NCBI GenBank assembly: GCA_900317305.1 | Contig: ONGG01000014.1 | Coordinates: 1-56,658 of the forward strand | Source of the DNA: an uncultured Prevotellaceae bacterium | Lineage (GTDB): Bacteria > Bacteroidota > Bacteroidia > Bacteroidales > Bacteroidaceae | DNA length: 56,658 nucleotides | Direction of reading: 5' to 3' | In this document: piece by piece, positions 48,991-56,658 of the stretch | How positions within the stretch are numbered: position 1 is the first letter of the stretch | How the letters are laid out: each line of letters begins with the position of its first letter | Notes under the pieces: model-generated | Told to the model about the DNA's origin: nothing | Seen by the model: the letters and a program-made list of their open reading frames with translations, nothing else | Database searches by the model: none | Translations under genes and position numbers: made by a program

Positions 48991-48998
48991 CAAAATTA
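48991..48998 (-). promoter_or_regulatory. -7 box of PepSY-like copy 2
   Basis: TAATTTTG on the minus strand, 48 bp before the ATG; same position relative to the gene as in copy 1. Confidence 0.55.
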
Positions 48999-49080
48999 CT
49001 GTTAATATCAGTTGCTTGGATGTTTTTTTATGACTTCTTTCAAAAGTGTATCAGACAGCAGTGTATATAGTGGACAAAAC

Positions 49081-49118
49081 AAAGAAATCGATGCGAAATG
49101 TGTCGCATCGATTTCTTT
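49081..49118 (-). other. 16-bp perfect hairpin upstream of PepSY-like copy 2
   Basis: AAAGAAATCGATGCGA and its exact complement flank a 6-nt loop; the minus strand continues GTTTTG. It may end the 57-aa gene transcript or act as a leader structure. The equivalent hairpin in the other unit keeps only the inner 8 bp. Confidence 0.65.
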
Positions 49119-49194
49119 CTTGCTGTCTTTTTGGCTATGTGATGGCCTCGTTTTATTCCATCACTATTTTCCCGTTGTTCTCAAACGCATTTAT

Positions 49195-49368
49195 TTATCT
49201 CATTCCATAGGGATGTCCATACCAGATGGAGTAGAATGACGTTTCGCCTGTCTTGAGGTATTGCGTGTAGCTGTAGACGAAAAATTTGGCATAATGCCTG
49301 ATTTTCTTCATCACTCCGGATTTCTTGCTTCGGGAGTCCTCATTTGTCGATGATTTTGTTGTTTCCAT
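49195..49368 (-). CDS. Small basic protein of unknown function (57 aa)
   Basis: I do not recognise this protein. The chosen ATG gives 57 residues: a Ser/Thr/Lys-rich start (METTKSSTNEDSRSKKS), then a basic aromatic part with many Tyr (AKFFVYSYTQYLKTGETSFY) and the end YGHPYGMR. Support is a TATCTTTG box at 49437-49444 and an A-rich leader (ATAACAATAATAAAAATAC) nearly the same as those of the two PepSY-like genes downstream. The longer ORF upstream runs over the promoter and is rejected. Confidence 0.5.
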   Translation of the reverse strand: METTKSSTNEDSRSKKSGVMKKIRHYAKFFVYSYTQYLKTGETSFYSIWYGHPYGMR

Positions 49369-49436
49369 TGTCGTATTTTTATTATTGTTATTTTTTTCAT
49401 TGTGATGGGGTAGGCAGCAATTGCCTTTTCCTGATG

Positions 49437-49444
49437 CAAAGATA
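49437..49444 (-). promoter_or_regulatory. -7 box of the 57-aa gene
   Basis: TATCTTTG on the minus strand, 68 bp before the ATG at 49368. Confidence 0.5.
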
Positions 49445-49580
49445 GGTATTGCCCGTTGCCGACAGTGCATTTTTTGTCTTTTCTTTACCATAAGGATAGG
49501 ACAGATTCCTGAAAATGCGACAAATGGGGAAAAGGGCAAAAATCGTTGTCGCATTTGACCGGAAAAAGGCAAGTGAAAGT

Positions 49581-49655
49581 AGGCTTCGGCTTGAAAAAGA
49601 AAACAAAAACTTTGTTTTATGTTTTGCTTTTTACTCACCTTGCACTACTTTTGCA
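49581..49655 (+). repeat. Single copy of the promoter-bearing repeat
   Basis: The GAAAACAAAAACTTTG...TTTTGCTTTTTACTCACCTTGCACTACTTTTGCAC stretch is related to the array at 3953-4214. It carries a full-length box TACTTTTG, where array copy 1 has one T fewer. The palindromic part is not evident here. Confidence 0.7.
49623..49653 (+). promoter_or_regulatory. Consensus promoter of the phosphoethanolamine-transferase-like gene
   Basis: TTTG at 49623-49626, a 19-nt spacer and TACTTTTG at 49646-49653. The first in-frame ATG (49662) lies only eight bases beyond the box, so the transcript may be leaderless, or translation may start at ATG 49698. Confidence 0.75.
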
Positions 49656-49661
49656 CATGGA

Positions 49662-51410
49662 ATGGGAAGACGAATACGACAAGTCATTGATTGGGTGATG
49701 ACACCGGTGAGCAAGAATCCGGTGTTCTATATTGCCGTGATTTTGCTCTTCAGCATTTCTATCATCTTTGTCATTTACGGACGCTGTAGCAGGATGCGCG
49801 CCGGACTAGAGATGTTTGCTGATGTCTATGTGCTCTGTCTGCTCATGATGCTGGTGCCCCGAAAATGGCGCACCCCAGCGAAAGGGGTGGTCTTTGCTCT
49901 CCTTTATATAATAGGTGTGACAGATATGGTTTGCTTCCAAGTTATGGGAACGGCACTGCTTCCCAACGTGGTGCAGACTTGGATGCAGACCAATATGCAG
50001 GAGGCCACCGAGGCTGTTGGCTTCTATCTCTCGCCCAGGTTGTTGGCCACACCGCTCTCACTGCTGCTCCTGCTCCCTTTCGCCATCCATTATTTGCGAA
50101 AGAAAAAGCCGACTCTTCCGCAAAGTCTCGTCACTTTGTTGCTCGTCATCACGCTGGCATCCGCGGTCTATGGCATCACCAACAAGCGCTACCTGCTGCA
50201 TGTCTACTCGCGTGTGTCCGATGACGATATGAAGGAGTTCGTGGATTTCGACACAATGACCCGTGAGTACCTGCCGGTCTATCGTCTGGCTCTGTCGTTC
50301 AAGGAAATCCATAGGTTTTCGAAGATGAGAAAACACCTGGCACGTAACGTGCGCGCCACACGGGTGGAGGCTTGCTCTTTCAGGTCGCCTGTCATCGTGC
50401 TCATCATTGGCGAGAGCTACAACCGCCACCATGCCTCGCTCTATGGGTATGACAAGTCTACCACACCCTTGCAGCAGCAGAGAATGGAGAATGGGGAGAA
50501 TGGGCGTTTGTTCCGATTCGATGATGTCATCGCCTCGTACAACCTGACGTTCAAATCGTTTCAGAACATGCTCACACTCTATGATTACGACGAGAAAGGA
50601 CTATGGTATGACTATCCTGTGGTGCCAGCCATTTTCAAGAAGGCTGGATATGAGGTGGATTTCTTCAGCAACCAGTTCACGCTCGACAAGAAATCGGCCT
50701 TCAGCGATTTCACGGAGGATGTGTTCATGAACAACGACAAATTGAACCCTTACCTCTTCGACAAACGCAATGCGGAAAGCCACCCCTATGATATGGACCT
50801 GATTGATGACTATCTCAACTCTTGCGACACGACTGCCACGACACCCCGGCTCGTCATCTTCCATTTCATGGGATTGCATGCCGACTATCAGCAGAGATAT
50901 ACCGACGATTATGCCATTTTCGATGCCGACGACTACGATCGGCCCGACCTCGATGAAGAGCAGAAGCAGATATTGGCGTCCTACGACAATGCCATACGCT
51001 ACAATGATGCCGTGGTGGATGCCATCGTCAGGACTTTCGAACAGAAGGATGCCATTGTCATCTATGTGCCCGACCATGGCGAACTGGTCTATGACGGTGG
51101 CCAGGAGTATGGCCGTAACCTGCAACTCACCTCGCAAGTGGTCATACCGCAATACGACATCCCCTTCTGGATTTACTGCACGCGAAGATACATGGATAAT
51201 CATCCCGACCTTTGCCGACAGATAGAACAGTCGGTGCATAGGCCTTTCATGACCGACGACCTGCCACACCTGCTGCTTGATTTGGCAGGCATCTCGTGCA
51301 AGGAATACCAACCTGGGCGCAACCTCATAGACGACCACTTTGATACGTCGCGGAAACGATGGATTAGAGGTGAGGCCGACTATGATGAATTGATTAAAAA
51401 AACTCCGTGA
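49662..51410 (+). CDS. Phosphoethanolamine transferase-like sulfatase-fold membrane enzyme
   Basis: This 582-residue (from 49662) protein resembles EptA/CptA-type transferases, which add phosphoethanolamine to lipid A or core sugars. Five hydrophobic segments lie in the first ~190 residues, then a periplasmic alkaline-phosphatase-fold domain with VIVLIIGESYNRHHASLYGYD near 245, STTP just after it, IFHFMGLHADYQQRY, and the metal site VPDHGELVYDGG near 470. ATG 49698 is an alternative start that still precedes the first helix. The upstream part of the longer ORF is translated promoter repeat. It converges on the S41 protease gene. Confidence 0.82.
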   Translation: MGRRIRQVIDWVMTPVSKNPVFYIAVILLFSISIIFVIYGRCSRMRAGLEMFADVYVLCLLMMLVPRKWRTPAKGVVFALLYIIGVTDMVCFQVMGTALLPNVVQTWMQTNMQEATEAVGFYLSPRLLATPLSLLLLLPFAIHYLRKKKPTLPQSLVTLLLVITLASAVYGITNKRYLLHVYSRVSDDDMKEFVDFDTMTREYLPVYRLALSFKEIHRFSKMRKHLARNVRATRVEACSFRSPVIVLIIGESYNRHHASLYGYDKSTTPLQQQRMENGENGRLFRFDDVIASYNLTFKSFQNMLTLYDYDEKGLWYDYPVVPAIFKKAGYEVDFFSNQFTLDKKSAFSDFTEDVFMNNDKLNPYLFDKRNAESHPYDMDLIDDYLNSCDTTATTPRLVIFHFMGLHADYQQRYTDDYAIFDADDYDRPDLDEEQKQILASYDNAIRYNDAVVDAIVRTFEQKDAIVIYVPDHGELVYDGGQEYGRNLQLTSQVVIPQYDIPFWIYCTRRYMDNHPDLCRQIEQSVHRPFMTDDLPHLLLDLAGISCKEYQPGRNLIDDHFDTSRKRWIRGEADYDELIKKTP

Positions 51411-51428
51411 ATTCCCAATACTTCAAGA

Positions 51429-51477
51429 GTAATGTCTGAACTCCTGAACTCCTGGACTTCTGAACTCCTGAACTCCT
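51429..51477 (-). repeat. Dispersed CAGGAGTT-type repeat in a second convergent spacer
   Basis: On the minus strand it reads as repeats of GGAGTTCA/CAGAAGTCCA and ends CAGACATTAC, like the element at 2191-2227, here with one more unit. It occupies most of the 73-bp space between two convergent genes. Confidence 0.65.
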
Positions 51478-51483
51478 AAATAA

Positions 51484-52527
51484 CTATTTTACCAGCAGCT
51501 TCCTGGCCGCTTCGATGATGGTGTCCACCCCACGGGCAAAATCGTCGTCGGTGAGCGATACAACATAGTCGGGGTCGATGCCAAATTCGGTGTGTTGCTT
51601 GTCGCGGTCGTACATCGGACAGGCAGAGAAACGCACGCTCCAACCACAGGGCAACTGGCTCGAGAAAGGCATACCGCTTCCACCACCGGTGCGGTCGCCC
51701 ACGACAATCGTGTTGGGGAAGCATTTCATGTATTTCACAAACTCGTTGGCGGCACTGAACACGCCACGGTTGGTGAGTACCGCCACCTTCTTCTGCCAGC
51801 GACGGCCGCTTGATGGCGACAACCGCTGCTCCTCCATCTTTGAGAAGTCGTTGCGGCCTTTCCCCGTCTTGTGCTGAATATAACCCACGACCATTTCCTC
51901 GTTGGTGAAGCGGGCGGCAAGTTCCTGGGCCGTCGTGATGAGTCCACCTCCATTGTCGCGGATGTCGATAATGAGTCCACGGCAAGGAGCCAACGTGACG
52001 AGCATGCTCTCCAGGTTGCTCGCTCCGACGTCGTTGCCAAAGCTGCTGTAGCGCACGTAGCCAATGTTGTCGTCGAGCACACGATATTGCATGCCGTTGC
52101 TCATCTTGTAGTCGGTACCCAGATAGCGCCGCAGCAAAGTGTCGCTCACGTTGGCGGGATAGTCCTCCTGCCAACTCCACTCTCGGCCGGTGTCGAACGA
52201 AGTGAAGATGTTCACATGGCCGTCGCGCAACTCCGAGAGCATGTCGCAGAGCACCTCGAACATCTGGCGGTTGGTCATCTTGTCGTTCATGCGCTGCGAG
52301 TAGCGTGCATGCACCTCGTCCCAGTCAAGACCGATGGTGGCCTTCTTGTAGTCTAGGAAACAGTAATGCTCGTCGATGATGTGCCAAAGGGCCTCGAGAT
52401 TGCCGGAGGGGGTGTCGGGCATCTCGTCCTCGTCTATGCACGAGGCGAAAAACGGCAGGAGGCAGCAGGCCATGGCAAGGTGGCGCAATGCATGCGGCAG
52501 ATGGCGGTAAACGGTGGTCTTGGTCAT
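51484..52527 (-). CDS. S41 family C-terminal-processing-like peptidase, lipoprotein
   Basis: This is a 347-residue protein with a lipoprotein signal (CCLLPFFASCIDED, cysteine near 30). It has the S41 core: helical part (45-100), a short region where a PDZ domain would sit, then the protease domain with LIIDIRDNGGG, the catalytic serine in GVFSAANEF, and VVGDRTGGGSG with the late FGIDPDYVV block. The start is set at 52527, where ATG overlaps the stop of the DUF3316 gene by four bases. Probably a periplasmic-side protease; target unknown. Confidence 0.83.
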   Translation of the reverse strand: MTKTTVYRHLPHALRHLAMACCLLPFFASCIDEDEMPDTPSGNLEALWHIIDEHYCFLDYKKATIGLDWDEVHARYSQRMNDKMTNRQMFEVLCDMLSELRDGHVNIFTSFDTGREWSWQEDYPANVSDTLLRRYLGTDYKMSNGMQYRVLDDNIGYVRYSSFGNDVGASNLESMLVTLAPCRGLIIDIRDNGGGLITTAQELAARFTNEEMVVGYIQHKTGKGRNDFSKMEEQRLSPSSGRRWQKKVAVLTNRGVFSAANEFVKYMKCFPNTIVVGDRTGGGSGMPFSSQLPCGWSVRFSACPMYDRDKQHTEFGIDPDYVVSLTDDDFARGVDTIIEAARKLLVK

Positions 52528-53348
52528 GGCTGGAGGTCGGTGATGTTGAAGTGTCTCACAAATCCGAGAACAAGAGAGTGGGTGTAGAAATGTTGCTTCA
52601 GATGGTTGGGCTTGGCCTGTTGGATGTCGCCAAGGTAGCCCACACGCCAGGTAATACCCCAAAGCCGGAAGTCGACAGTGAGCATCTGGCGTAGCGAAGG
52701 GGCTGAGAAGATGGTGGTGGCCACGATGTTGTGGTCGTAGTTGCCAAGCGAGAAAATCTCATAGTACGACTGACCGTAGTTCGGACTGAACATCAGTCCC
52801 ACCAAGGGGGCCGACACCTCATAGCGGGTCACCAACGGCATCTTGCCCACATGCGTCTTGTAGAGGGCGGCGAGCGAAGGACCTAACTGTAATGAGAACC
52901 GCGCTTGGGCGGGATTGTTGGTGTTGCGTCCGTCATAGATAAACCCCATGTTCAGGTCGCCCATCCATCCGGCCTGAAGCAGCCACTTGTCGCCACGTAG
53001 CCACCAATCGCGATGGCGGGCCAGACTGAAGGTGTAGAGTCCCGACATCTGACTGCCGTCGCCCGAGCGGTCCTCGGTAGTGGCAAAGCTTCCATAGTGG
53101 GTGAGTTGGGTAGAGAACCGCCGGCCGGGTCTCAGACGGGTGGTCTGCGAGATATAGCGCAGTTCCGGACCGCTGTGTTTCTCGGGCGAGAGATAGGTGT
53201 CGAGCGTGTTGATACGTCCCAATCCAATCATCTGGGCGTTGATCACCTCCAACGGCTCGTCTTCCTGGGCATGCAGCATGCCCATACACCCTGCCAAAAG
53301 CAGGGTGAAGACAAGACGGAGTGGGGACGCGCTACATGTCATCGTCAT
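52524..53348 (-). CDS. DUF3316 family exported protein
   Basis: This is a 274-residue protein with a signal peptide ending near AQEDE (residue 28). The signature IGLGRINTLDTYLSPEKHSG is typical of DUF3316, and the remainder is amphipathic strands (FSTQLTHYGSFAT, ARFSLQLGPSLAALY, HSLVLGFVRHF), suggesting an outer-membrane beta-barrel. Candidate starts (ATG 53348, ATG 53342, TTG 53351) all overlap the 3' end of parC, so translation is coupled to it. Role unknown. Confidence 0.75.
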   Translation of the reverse strand: MTMTCSASPLRLVFTLLLAGCMGMLHAQEDEPLEVINAQMIGLGRINTLDTYLSPEKHSGPELRYISQTTRLRPGRRFSTQLTHYGSFATTEDRSGDGSQMSGLYTFSLARHRDWWLRGDKWLLQAGWMGDLNMGFIYDGRNTNNPAQARFSLQLGPSLAALYKTHVGKMPLVTRYEVSAPLVGLMFSPNYGQSYYEIFSLGNYDHNIVATTIFSAPSLRQMLTVDFRLWGITWRVGYLGDIQQAKPNHLKQHFYTHSLVLGFVRHFNITDLQP

Positions 53349-56160
53349 CAAACTGGAAGAACTGTTGGCCTGTAATCTCAGTGATTATCTGTTGCTCGCT
53401 CTTGCCGGCGTCAGGGTCAAGGTTCTCGGGTTCGTCAGGGTCCTCGTCATCAGCCTCTTTCTCTGGCTCGGGGAAGCGGGTGGGCTCCAACTCCACCACC
53501 GAGTCGATATGCAAGGTGGTGATGCGCTTGCCACGGGCCTTGAAACCTTTCACGGCTATGAATTCCTCCACGTCCACCTCCATGGGCTCTCTGCCGGCGT
53601 CAGTGCCGCCGAAGTTCACCTGTATGCGGGGATAGGGCTGGTCGGTAAGCAGCATGAGCCGGTTCTCGGGGTTGTCACCCAGATAGTTCTGATGGCGCTT
53701 GGTAGCCTCCATCCTGAAGCGCTTCAGGTAGAGGAAACCTTGCTGGTCGGCATCGAGGAGAACGGCGCTCCATACTTTGTCGGGATCCCATTTCTCCAGA
53801 ATCTGGATGTTCGACTCGAAGTGGTTGTTCACGTCGAAGTTGGAGATGTAGAATTCACCATTGTCGAGCACCACGAGGATATAGTCGCCCTCGTTGAACT
53901 CACCCAACAAGCGTCCGTGCTCGTCGTAGTTCAGTCGGTTGACGTCGGGGTCATACCACACCTTCCTTCCTCCGAGGGTGCTGTGGCCATGACTCTTCAG
54001 TGCGATGCGGTGGATAGGATTGCGGGTGAGCAGGTTGCCCTTGCTGCCGCGGCCCTTGATGAGCACCTCGGAGAAGTCTTTCTCGATGAAAATCTTCTTC
54101 AGTTTGGGGTTGGGCTCTAACGTCACCTTGATGACCTCGGCCTCGCCGTTGGGGTTGCAGGTGAAGTAGACCACGCGCGAACCGGGTGTGCCCTGTGTGA
54201 GGTCGTATTCCTTGTCGCGGGCCAGACTGGTCACGTTGAAGCGTTTGATCATATAGCTGCCGCGCTTGCCGTCACGGTAAACCACATTGTAGATGGTGCG
54301 GGTGTCGTTCTTTTTGAACACCTGCACATGCAGGATGTTCTTCCCCACGAAAATCTTGTCGGCCACTTTCACCACCTTGTACTTGCCGTCGCGGTAGAAC
54401 ACGATGATGTCGTCGATGTCGGAGCAGTTGCACACAAACTCGTCTTTCTTCAACCCCGTGCCGATAAAGCCATCGTTGCGGTTGATATACAGTTTTTGGT
54501 TGGCCTCCACCACTTTCGAGGCCACGATGGTGTCGAAATTCTTGATCTCGGTGAGACGGGGGTGCTGGTCTCCGTATTTCTTGAGGATATACTCAAACCA
54601 TTTCACCGTGTAGTCTACCAGATGGGCCAGGTCGTAATCAATCTGCTCAATCTCTGCCTTGATACGCAGGATGAGTTCATCGGCCTTGTCTTTGTTGAAT
54701 TTCAGGATGCGTTGCATCTTGATTTCCATCAGGCGGAGAATGTCGTCCTTGGTCACCTCGCGGATCATCTGGGGGTAGAAGGGGGTGAGACGCTCGTCGA
54801 TATAGGCGCAGGCTGCGTCCATGTCGGGGGCGTTCTCGAACGGACGGCCCTTGTAGATGCGCTCCTCGATGAAAATCTTCTCGAGCGAGGCAAAGTGAAG
54901 TTGCTCAAGCAACTCGCCCTTGCGAATCTCCAACTCACGCTGCAAGAGGTATTTCGTATGGTCGGCAGAGTGGCGCAGCAGGTCGCTCACGGTGAGGAAC
55001 ATCGGCTTGTTGTCTACAATCACACAGCAGTTGGGGGCGATGTTGATCTCGCAGTCGGTGAAGGCATAGAGGGCGTCGATGGTCTTGTCCGACGACACGC
55101 CAGGAGCCAGGTGAACCAAAATCTCCACGTTGGCGGCGGTGTTGTCGTCCACTTTCTTCACCTTGATCTTGTTCTTCTCAATGGCCTTGAGAATGGAGTC
55201 GATGAGCGTAGAGGTGGTCTTGCTGAAAGGTATCTCGCGTATCACCAAGGTCTTGGTGTCTAGCTTCTCAATCTTGGCGCGCACGCGCAGGCCGCCACCA
55301 CGCAATCCGTCGTTGTAGCGGCTCACGTCAATGGAACCGCCTGTGGGGAAGTCGGGATAGAGCTTGAACTCCTCGCCACGGAGATAACTGATGGCTGCCT
55401 GACAAATCTCGCAGAAGTTATGGGGAAGCACTTTTGAGGCCAGACCCACGGCAATGCCCTCGGCTCCCTGAGCCAACAGAAGCGGAAACTTCACAGGCAA
55501 TGCGATGGGCTCCTTGTTGCGGCCGTCGTAACTGAGTTGCCAGTCGGTGGTCTTGGGGTTGAAAACGGTGTCGAGGGCGAACTTCGAGAGACGGGCCTCG
55601 ATATAACGGGGAGCGGCGGCACGGTCGCCAGTGAGGATGTTGCCCCAGTTGCCCTGAGTGTCGATGAGCAGGTCCTTCTGGCCGAGTTGCACAAGGGCGT
55701 CACCAATCGAGGCGTCGCCGTGGGGGTGGAACTGCATCGTATGGCCCACGATGTTGGCCACTTTGTTGTAGCGTCCGTCGTCCATGCGCTTCATCGAGTG
55801 CAGAATGCGACGCTGCACGGGCTTCAGACCATCGTCAATCTTGGGCACGGCACGCTCCAGAATCACATACGAGGCATAGTCGAGAAACCAGTTCTGGTAC
55901 ATTCCGCTGAGATGGTGCACCACAGAGGCGTCGAAACGGTTCACCGGACGGTAGTCGGAATGCTGGTCCTCGGAGAGGTCGTCGGCCTCTTCCTCACGGT
56001 CTTCCTCGCTGCTGTCGGCCAACTCTTCGGCATCACCCTGTTCAGTGACTTCTTCTGCCTGCTCGCCTTCCTCTTGGGCTTCGGCGTTCACCGCGTCAAG
56101 GTCATTCTCAGCATTCTCGTTGTTTTCCAATATCTCGTCGTCTTTTTTCTTGTCGCTCAT
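53332..56160 (-). CDS. parC: DNA topoisomerase IV subunit A
   Basis: This 942-residue protein is a type IIA topoisomerase A subunit, which breaks and rejoins DNA to unlink chromosomes. After an acidic N-terminal extension (8-70) come the winged-helix breakage domain with KIDDGLKPVQRRILHSM and the active-site tyrosine in AAAPRYIEARL (Tyr186), a coiled coil (about 430-480), and a C-terminal DNA-wrapping beta domain, then a second acidic tail. The gyrase GyrA-box (QRRGGKG) is not seen, which favours ParC over GyrA. ATG 56160 follows a TACCTTTG box at 56214-56221. The unusually acidic ends are notable. Confidence 0.88.
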   Translation of the reverse strand: MSDKKKDDEILENNENAENDLDAVNAEAQEEGEQAEEVTEQGDAEELADSSEEDREEEADDLSEDQHSDYRPVNRFDASVVHHLSGMYQNWFLDYASYVILERAVPKIDDGLKPVQRRILHSMKRMDDGRYNKVANIVGHTMQFHPHGDASIGDALVQLGQKDLLIDTQGNWGNILTGDRAAAPRYIEARLSKFALDTVFNPKTTDWQLSYDGRNKEPIALPVKFPLLLAQGAEGIAVGLASKVLPHNFCEICQAAISYLRGEEFKLYPDFPTGGSIDVSRYNDGLRGGGLRVRAKIEKLDTKTLVIREIPFSKTTSTLIDSILKAIEKNKIKVKKVDDNTAANVEILVHLAPGVSSDKTIDALYAFTDCEINIAPNCCVIVDNKPMFLTVSDLLRHSADHTKYLLQRELEIRKGELLEQLHFASLEKIFIEERIYKGRPFENAPDMDAACAYIDERLTPFYPQMIREVTKDDILRLMEIKMQRILKFNKDKADELILRIKAEIEQIDYDLAHLVDYTVKWFEYILKKYGDQHPRLTEIKNFDTIVASKVVEANQKLYINRNDGFIGTGLKKDEFVCNCSDIDDIIVFYRDGKYKVVKVADKIFVGKNILHVQVFKKNDTRTIYNVVYRDGKRGSYMIKRFNVTSLARDKEYDLTQGTPGSRVVYFTCNPNGEAEVIKVTLEPNPKLKKIFIEKDFSEVLIKGRGSKGNLLTRNPIHRIALKSHGHSTLGGRKVWYDPDVNRLNYDEHGRLLGEFNEGDYILVVLDNGEFYISNFDVNNHFESNIQILEKWDPDKVWSAVLLDADQQGFLYLKRFRMEATKRHQNYLGDNPENRLMLLTDQPYPRIQVNFGGTDAGREPMEVDVEEFIAVKGFKARGKRITTLHIDSVVELEPTRFPEPEKEADDEDPDEPENLDPDAGKSEQQIITEITGQQFFQFDDDDM

Positions 56161-56213
56161 AGGTTTTGTGGGTTGTTTTTCTTGATGGCAAGTCTTATTT
56201 TGCCTGATTGCGG

Positions 56214-56221
56214 CAAAGGTA
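56214..56221 (-). promoter_or_regulatory. -7 box of the parC operon
   Basis: TACCTTTG on the minus strand, 53 bp before the ATG at 56160; it likely drives parC, the DUF3316 gene and the S41 protease gene. Confidence 0.55.
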
Positions 56222-56276
56222 ATCAAAAAAAACGAGAAAAGGAAAAACTTGTCTCACATTTTAGGTCCCGCCCTCG

Positions 56277-56658
56277 TCACACACCATGTCTCGCAGCCTC
56301 GCTCTTGCAGCCTTCCAATGTTCCCTCGAGGTTCTTCCTTATCACGTCCACCATGCCTTTCACGGCATCGTAGTGGCGCTTTGCTGTCGGCATGTCTATC
56401 TTCATGCCCTGGCTGTCGTCAAGCGAGATCATGCGTGAGTAGTCCTTGCCACTTGTCTCCCTGTTCTCGTTGGCGTTGCGCACGTTGCCTATCAGGTCGT
56501 ACACCCACCACACGGCATCCGACAGTGACCCAAACTCCGGCTTCTCGTTCCCGTATACCGTCCGCCTCCGGTCTGCCCAACCATAAACACCTGGGTCCTT
56601 CTCCGCTTGAAGTGGCTTTGTCACGCTTTCTGTGCTCTGCTTCGGCGTTAGTGGCCGC
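56277..56658 (-). CDS. Unrecognised protein, C-terminal part (partial)
   Basis: The frame is open to the right edge of the window, so the start may lie outside; a GTG at 56624 is a possible internal start. The visible ~127 residues are soluble and charged, with an aromatic AVWWVYDLIGNVRNA block and a helical C-terminus (TAKRHYDAVKGMVDVIRKNLEG). I cannot assign a family. It ends 56 bp before the parC -7 box and is separate from that operon. Confidence 0.5.
   Translation of the reverse strand, partial: RPLTPKQSTESVTKPLQAEKDPGVYGWADRRRTVYGNEKPEFGSLSDAVWWVYDLIGNVRNANENRETSGKDYSRMISLDDSQGMKIDMPTAKRHYDAVKGMVDVIRKNLEGTLEGCKSEAARHGV

Overview
The window reads as a chromosomal segment of a Prevotella-like member of the Bacteroidales. 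The evidence is the many promoter -7 boxes of the TAnnTTTG type, several with a TTTG box 19-21 nt upstream; A-rich leaders in place of Shine-Dalgarno sites; Bacteroidota-restricted families (DUF4919, DUF4738, DUF3316, DUF5703, PepSY-like); a TonB protein with an N-terminal Cys-rich module; and dense carbohydrate-active enzymes. Genus and species cannot be fixed from sequence reading alone.

Layout. 1-2178: 3' end of nrfA (nitrite reductase) and a two-gene System II cytochrome c maturation unit (ResB-like, CcsA-like). 2247-3748: a DUF4919 protein and a TonB-type protein on the minus strand. 3953-5971: a tandem promoter-bearing repeat driving a membrane-anchored TPR/HTH regulator. 6106-9405: a large modular pectin methylesterase. 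9491-36573: thirteen minus-strand genes with gaps of 59 bp or less and several ATGA overlaps, best read as one ~27-kb pectin/rhamnogalacturonan operon. In transcription order it encodes GH2, GH2, GH106, an SGNH acetylesterase, a DUF5703/GH95-like protein, GH78 with a C-terminal beta-barrel, a pectate lyase, a FucI-like isomerase, a class V PLP enzyme, an unknown 95-aa protein, a beta-helix protein, GH31 and a sodium/solute symporter. 36960-42610: divergent GH43, a subtilase, a DUF3267 putative metalloprotease and a DUF4738 lipoprotein. 42620-44749: GH8 with an extra C-terminal domain. 44981-45218: a small transcription unit with no large ORF. 45303-46764: a coiled-coil AraC-type regulator divergent from a His-rich exported protein. 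46929-47607: KdgF and tRNA-Leu(UAG). 47753-49368: tandem PepSY-like paralogues and a 57-aa protein. 49662-51410: a phosphoethanolamine-transferase-like enzyme. 51484-56160: S41 protease, DUF3316 protein and topoisomerase IV subunit A. The right edge holds an unrecognised partial gene.

How the genes fit together (inference from families). CE8 demethylates pectin, the pectate lyase cuts homogalacturonan, GH78/GH106 remove rhamnose, GH2 enzymes remove galactose, GH43 acts on arabinose- or xylose-containing side chains, the esterase removes acetyl groups, KdgF processes unsaturated uronates, and the SSS symporter with the isomerase handles released sugars. No SusC/SusD pair is present in the window. 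The least explained items are the promoter-bearing palindromic repeat at three loci, the GH78-barrel fusion, the isomerase/PLP/95-aa cassette and the small transcription unit near 45 kb.
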